Below the pieces are notes generated by a model. It searched no databases, was not told the origin of the DNA, and saw only the letters and a program-made list of their open reading frames with translations. Of a stretch of DNA of 64,000 bases, positions 57,959 to 64,000 are shown one piece after another. Source of the stretch: Ooceraea biroi (taxonomy: Eukaryota > Arthropoda > Insecta > Hymenoptera > Formicidae); the NCBI RefSeq assembly GCF_003672135.1, contig NC_039515.1:7812001-7876000 (forward strand), in the 5' to 3' direction. Positions within the stretch are counted from its first letter, which is position 1, and every line of letters begins with the position of its first letter. A program made the translations under genes and the position numbers.

Positions 57959-60602
57959 GCCTCTTTTCCTCTCGTCGTCCGACCGCTCGTACGATCATAA
58001 ATATTCATCCTGGCAATCCTGAACAAACTTTTGCTTCTCCTCTCGCGCGCGGTCGGCCGCCCCGCTAGCATATAAATCGATATTGGCGTCCATCGGCACC
58101 CGCAACCTCGTCCGCTCACTTTTCAACAGCCGGAAATGGGTTATCAATTCGGTTCGGCGAGTGCTCCTCCTTTTTCCCCCGTTTTCGGCACTGTCGTCCT
58201 CGTTCTTTTTTCTGATGTTCCTCCTTCCACGCGAGGTGCCGATCTCGAAATCACCGTATGCTATCATGACTCGTTATTCTCTCTGCTCTTCCTCCTCCTC
58301 TTGACAGCGCGAATAATTAGCGTGCTTATCGTACGATGAAATTAATTGATTTTACACAGATCTTTCTCTGCAGGAATTTTAATTGGGCGAACCGCTCGCT
58401 CGCGCGAACGTCGGTCTTCACTCTGGCAACGACGGGATCAATAATCATTAATAACGCGATCTGGTCCACATCCAAATTTGATAATGGATAACGGGGACAT
58501 GGAAGGATCACAACTGCGATCCGCGATCGCGCTCGTCGCTGTGTCGAGCATTGTCAGTGGAAAAAAATGTTAATTAACGTTCGAGCACTCGGGCATTTGA
58601 AATTCGCACAGGTATTTTTAATTGTCCTTATCGGCCTTCGCGCTCCAGTTACCTCGAACAAAGTTCGAAATTCAAATGGGATCGCGGCGGAATAAAAACT
58701 TTCCGCGAGCTACTCGACTCCTTCAAAAGGACCATTCAAGCAAGCGAACGCAAGCGCGTATCTGCAGGTGCACGTGCGCGTGTCTCGCTCGTGACATGAT
58801 ACACCGAGTAACTCTTGCTTTCATTAACGCCGCGAAAATCCTGGAAAATGTTGTATCGCTGGCGTACAGTAAAATCTCGGCATGATGGTAACTAACGTTT
58901 TTGATTGAGTTTCCTTAAAAAATTTATGTCATAATAAATTTTAAATTTCGAATTTTCGACGTTTATGAATCGCAACTTATCATTCTATGGATGTATTTGT
59001 ACATATTAATTAGGAATGCGCAATTGATTATAAAGCTTCTCGGCTGTATCAACCGCGATTGGTCCAGTGACCGCTCTCGTATCTCGGCTTTCCCCTTCGA
59101 GAACGCAGCGCGGCATCGTCGCTGCTTAGGTTTGTTTTTAGCATTATCGAGCGCAGCTTCGCCGCCGCTCGAAGAAATTTCATTCCGTACGTAATCTCGG
59201 TCACGAACGACCTACATAGGCGCGCCCGCGCGCGCCAAGTTGCCGCAACTTCCAGATAAGGGAGCGACGCGGCGGCGAAGTTCGCGCGTCGCGCGAAACA
59301 AGGAGTTTCTGACCGACAACGATGACGACGACGAGTGCATATCCCTCGACGAGAGGCGAGACGAATTCTTGAAGACTACTCTGCACCTCGTTCGAGATGC
59401 GAAGCGTCACGACGTTGTCGTTGTCGGCTCAAGAAGTTCTCGAATTTCCACGAAGGACGTCGACGCTGAGATAAAATTATTCTTAGTGTTCTGAGATGCA
59501 GGACGCTTATTCCGGTTTCGCGAAAATTCAGATTCGAAATTGCCGAAATCTCCGAAAAATGAAAATCTGTAAATGGAGATACATCATACATGGAATTCGC
59601 CCCATGGCGAAGAATTTCGCATGGACGCGAGGTATACGCGGTAACACGGGACGAACGAGAAAACAATTCAATTTTGCAAATCGACAATTCGATTTTCAAG
59701 AGAGGAGAGAATTCCTCGAAGTAGGAGGGCGCGAAAGAGGAGAAAGCTCGATAGCTTCTCCGGATGGAGGATTCGCCTATGTTTCACTCATCGTTTTGCA
59801 GCAACTCACAAATCGACCGAGGCAGGCGTGAAGATTTCGCGAGGAGAGAGTCTCACGTTACCGCGCCGAAGTCAATAAAATCCCGGGCACCGAAATAAAG
59901 CTGGATCGGGACGGGCTTTGACGAGATTCGTCGGGATTTAGTGTCCCGCTTTTCCAGAATTCATGTAAATTTCGCTGTCGACGGCACCCCTCTCCACGGA
60001 AATCTCCGACGACAGTCGTGATGTCGCAAAGAGTCCCTTTAGTCGCGACAAGGCGAGTTAATAATAGCGCCTTGCTACATATAATAAAATTATATATAAT
60101 GTACAATACTCTATATATAAACAATTTCTAATTATGTATAACAATGTATAACTATGTATAACTATGTGACACATTTTTGTGCTGTAACAAGTCTCTAATA
60201 TCAAGATTGCAATTTTATGTGTCATTCATTCAATTATAATAAATATAAAAACTCGATGAATATCAAAATTCGTACGTAAATTTGTAAAATTTCAATTGAA
60301 ACCTTTTAATTTTATATGTTTCTGCACACTTGCAAATAATACTTATAATTCTTTCAATACATTTTATGTCCGATCCAACATCTTTTACGTGCTTTCAGAT
60401 CGATACTCAAATATAGAGGAGAATCCCCTATTATGAGATATGCTCCTAATATGAGATAATGGGGTTTCTGCTAAATTAGTGAGCACCATCTGTTAGTTCC
60501 ACCATGAACTTATTACTCTTGGTGTAAAATGTATTTAGTGAAAAATTCATTGTTCGTTATTGCGTTTAGCCTTTGCAAGAAAAGATTTGTGAAATTGTGA
60601 AC

Positions 60603-60620
60603 ATGTCAAAGGAACTTGAG
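60603..60620 (+). CDS. Exon 1 of pogo-element miniature gene, copy 2 (MSKELE)
   Basis: Identical to the copy 1 exon: MSKELE followed by the donor GAG|GTAAGT. Confidence 0.5.
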
Positions 60621-60942
60621 GTAAGTCTTTAAACCTTGTTTATTATATAATAAGGAAATGGTTGGCAATAAATTCAGTATGCAATGATAGAGTAGAATCG
60701 TAGTAACAGGAAAATACGCAATTTGTTGAATTGCTTAATTGTAGAGGTTAGATTTCATGATCGCGGAACCGCTAGGCGTGTGGCTCGTATAATGAGACAT
60801 TCAGGGTACTCTTAATATGAGATAATTATTGCTCGAATATGAAGATTATGTAGTGTAAAAAAAGAAAGAAAATACTACTTAAGGTTAAAGAAAAGTTAAT
60901 ACGAATTTATATTACGAATTTTTGTGTATTTAATTTTTATAG

Positions 60943-61032
60943 AATCTGACTATGGAGGTTAGAGATACGAGGAAGCGTCGACAGTGGAATCGTGAAGATT
61001 TGGCGAAGGCTGTGGCAGCAGTATTTTTATAA
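60943..61032 (+). CDS. Exon 2 of pogo-element miniature gene, copy 2: psq-type HTH segment
   Basis: The acceptor TTTTTATAG is followed by 29 codons and TAA. It differs from copy 1 at one base, ATT to ACT, changing NLIMEV to NLTMEV. The RKRRQWNREDLAKAVAAVFL end is identical. The intron is 322 nt in both copies. AATAAA follows at 61041-61046. Function is unproven; it may be a relic carried along by the element. Confidence 0.5.
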   Translation, partial: NLTMEVRDTRKRRQWNREDLAKAVAAVFL

Positions 61033-61040
61033 AACTATCT

Positions 61041-61046
61041 AATAAA
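61041..61046 (+). promoter_or_regulatory. Putative polyadenylation signal of the miniature gene, copy 2
   Basis: AATAAA shortly after the stop codon, as in copy 1. Confidence 0.4.
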
Positions 61047-64000
61047 GATTTTAATTGCAATACTGATGCATTTTGCACTTTTAACACCGATTTCGCGAAG
61101 TATCTTATATTAGGAGCACACTTTCTCGATCCTGCGTAAAGTTTTTTTTCAAAATTATTTTAATTTTCGGAAAAAATAATATTAAAATTAGATTTTTCAT
61201 TTCACCAACCTAAAGCTTATTAAATTCTCTTCAAGATAACGTATTACATTTTAAAATTCTGCCTACAGATTTCCTTACATTCGGCAAAATCGATATGGTA
61301 TCTCATAATCGGGGACTTTCCTCTACACTTCTGACAACTTTCAACACTAATAACGGGCGAATTAATACAACGTCACTCGACCGCACATTGCGGATATTTA
61401 TCCTCTCACTAAGTAATTCCCGATATCTGAAACACGAGCGCATAATATCTAATTTTTACTGACGTCAGTTGGGAGTCGATAATGTCTCGCTGAACGAGAC
61501 CGTCGTTGCACACAATCTAAATATATTTAGTTATTAAACGTGCACATATACACATGTGCACGTGCACGCATAATATGCACAATACCTACGCACACTTCCA
61601 ATTGCGTACGCGAACCGTATGCAATTACCGTTTCGCGTGTGCGTTTCGCCGGACTAATTACATTAGCGTCGCAGTTGCGTAACCGGCCTGGCAAAACGTT
61701 TAAACGATTTCTCTCTTTCTTTGTTTCAAGTAAGTTCCACGCTGCTATCACTTGTTCCAATAACCCGTTCACCTGAAAGTTCATTTCAAGTAATATTTGA
61801 GCATGCATGTATAGCGCGGCGCATTTTTTCAGCGCAGCTTTATACGTATACATATCTAGGTCCAATATATACATGTCAATTTATTTAGGAATTTTACACA
61901 CGCGCCGTTAAACAAGTATCTCTTGTGATGAATTAATCGAGGGATATTTGTTATCGAACGTGCCGGGAACCCGTTCGATTCGATCTACTTAATTTAGAAC
62001 TTTTGTATAATTTCACATGTGGCGTTACGCAGCTAATTATATTACGCACGAGGGATATATCAGTTTCCCGTGTAAATATATTTTCGGGTGAGAATGGGCG
62101 GTATTTATCGACGTCGGTCGCGATTAAAAAGCGTCTCGGTGACATTTACTTTAGAGTAAGATTCAAGTGACATTATTAGTTCACGTCGCGCATGATTAAA
62201 AAGCGTTGCAACGATGATTTCATTTATTTGCAGGTTGCGGTTTTGTTACTCAAGCGAAAGTTAATTCGAGCGTCGCTGGCGCATCGATCATTCGTTGTTT
62301 ACATGTCAATTCGTTGCATCGGATAACAATAATTTCACCTCGTTCGAAATGCACGATCCATACACAATGAACGACGTGATTGCAGCTTCAACAAGACTAA
62401 ACAGAACTCGAACGAACTGGCCGGTGCGATTGAATTTTTAATAATCCGACGTGGCTGTTAATGCGATCGATTTTTGATCGACGAGTAGTCGAACGTGCGT
62501 AAATCTGGTGTCTGAACGCGAAATATTTTGCAGTTTCGCAACGTCACGACGATGCCGATATTTTGTGATGAAATATTATTTCCCGTATCGCTCTGAGATC
62601 GACGAGAACCGAATCCGCGGCCAACACACTGACAACGGGCTGATTAGTTTACGCGGTATCAATAGCTGTGCAATCGACGCCGGCCGTGAGATTATTAGTT
62701 ATTCCGGGAATCAGTATGCGGCTTGTATCTTCCGCCACGAGCTGGAGCATTATCAAAGAAAATGGTCATCGTTTTGCAAGCTAGTTCTTACAAGCAACGT
62801 AAAACTTTATCGGCAGGCGATACGATAAATCCGCCGATTTTTGTCGATTCCGGAGCCGGCTGATAGATATAACGATCTACAAATTAATCGGCATAAAATA
62901 TAATTAGCCGACGTGCTGGAACGATAAGATACGTAAGACGCGTGTTTCAATATTACGGCGGTCGGTACACAAAGTCACAGACAAGGATATAATTCGATAA
63001 AGATATAGATTCGCTTTAGGCTCGCCGCAACTGTAATTGTCAAGCAATTATCGGATTGATTTATGTGGGAACATGCGTGCGATGAAATATAATAAAACGG
63101 AGAACTCGAACGAGTTCTTTATGCGAAAAGTCGGTTCTTTGCGCGAAAATCGTTAGCGGAGTCGTCTCGAGAGACGAGCGCGGTCTCATAATCAAGTATA
63201 TATCTTATACTATAATAAATATATCAAGTTAGTTATGAAGCAGTCCTCAAATTCCTTTATGGGAAAATCTGGCTGGCGATTATGCGCGGGGTATTTCCGC
63301 CCGGCGGTGCATTTGTTTCTTTCGTTATTTATAGATCTCCGCACTTCCGTCATCTCGGGACGAGGTAATCGCACGAGTACGCGCGTTGCAAAACCGCGTA
63401 TCACTTTACCAGCATCTCGCCGATAGTCGAGATGGTTATCAGAGAAGAGCCGGTTGGGGTTTCAGAGATAACGGGGCGGTCTTCCTCATCCCGAGTAGGC
63501 GATAAATTCTTAATTGCAAATCGTAAACGCATCTCATCCGATGAGATCGTGCCCAGTGTATCGACTTTCTCCGCTTTCGTGCGATGATGATTCATCGAGT
63601 CCGCGTCCCTTATCGGATGATCGGCGATACCAGATTATACAGGGCGTCTCGAAATTACAGCCGCGAATAAGATGAAGAGATGCGACGCGAAGAGACATAG
63701 CTATTGATTCGATATGGAGGTTCTCTGAACTATAAACGACTGAAAATTAGAGGGTTTCACCAGAGTATTTCAACAGGAAGTGTCTTTATCTAAAAAAGAT
63801 ATGGTAGCATTTGACTTCCAAAAAGAATTATTAAAAAGCTTATTGCGAGAGTTAGAATTTGTTTAAGAAATGCCTTATTAAACGCGATATTTATTTCTAT
63901 TTAAACATTTTATTTTCTCATGCAAGATCAAGATTTGCAGGACCAGTTTAGTGGCCCGAGGCGCGGGAAAAAAGATTCGTGATATCGTGGGCGAGGGCGC

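Larger units (their letters stand above)
60414..61325 (+). mobile_element. Pogo-like non-autonomous DNA transposon, copy 2
   Basis: A 912-bp near-identical copy of 6311-7223 in the same orientation, bounded by TA and the same terminal inverted repeats. By eye it differs at roughly 20-30 positions plus a few small indels in homopolymers, about 2-3 percent. It keeps the same miniature gene and AATAAA. The unrelated flanking sequences of the two copies show independent insertions rather than a segmental duplication. Confidence 0.8.
40985..64000 (-). other. nemo: nemo intron upstream of exon A (partial, probably runs off the right edge)
   Basis: No exon encoding the glycine-rich loop (GYGAFGVVW pattern) was found by eye on the minus strand. 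The stretch is best read as part of a very large intron, although small 5' exons or promoters could be hidden in it. It holds a (AC)n(GC)n tract (42229-42255), CpG-rich patches (43200-43560, 45730-46060, 47150-47560), the satellite array (51957-55165), several microsatellites and the second pogo-like element (60414-61325). The remainder shows nothing I can support. Confidence 0.6.

Overview
The window is eukaryotic and reads as insect DNA, most likely from a hymenopteran and perhaps an ant. The evidence is one gene with small exons, large GT-AG introns and an insect-type protein sequence; an AT-rich background broken by very CpG-rich patches; a mauritiana-like mariner element; and TAACC/TTAGG-type telomere-like repeats. 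The species cannot be fixed from the sequence alone.

The only host gene I can support is nemo (Nemo-like kinase, NLK), on the minus strand. Eight consecutive internal coding exons are present. In transcription order they are 40855-40984, 40314-40369, 24439-24545, 8844-8929, 8391-8600, 7997-8185, 7435-7636 and 5178-5271. All junctions are GT-AG, all phases agree, and together they give 1,074 nt (358 codons) without a stop. They run from the VALKK lysine of the kinase N-lobe, through the HRD and DFG motifs and the TQE activation segment, to the conserved C-terminal tail. The P-loop exon and everything upstream lie at higher coordinates and were not found; most likely they are beyond 64,000. The last few codons were not found in 1-5177 and probably lie beyond the left edge. 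Nearly the whole window is therefore intron of one gene, with introns of about 15.5, 15.8 and more than 23 kb.

The introns carry the rest of the structure. 4766-5126 is a candidate short MITE. 6311-7223 and 60414-61325 are two near-identical, same-orientation pogo-like elements of about 0.91 kb; each keeps a complete miniature gene (ATG, intron, psq-type helix-turn-helix segment, stop, AATAAA). 13656-14895 is a mariner with recognisable but broken transposase. 19479-19702 and 36998-37256 are fold-back elements. 33860-34483 is a 624-bp fold-back element with an 8-bp target duplication, nuclear-receptor-like half-sites in its arms, and an inner perfect 64-bp-arm hairpin with a G-rich loop beside head-to-head telomere-like repeats. 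51957-55165 is a tandem array of about 486-bp units, each with a tRNA-like head on the minus strand and a body of 36-bp subrepeats. Microsatellites are scattered throughout.

No CRISPR array, bacterial operon, rRNA or canonical tRNA gene was seen. Long open frames in CpG-rich patches (for example at 12400-13074 and 27819-28400) look like chance frames and are not called as genes.
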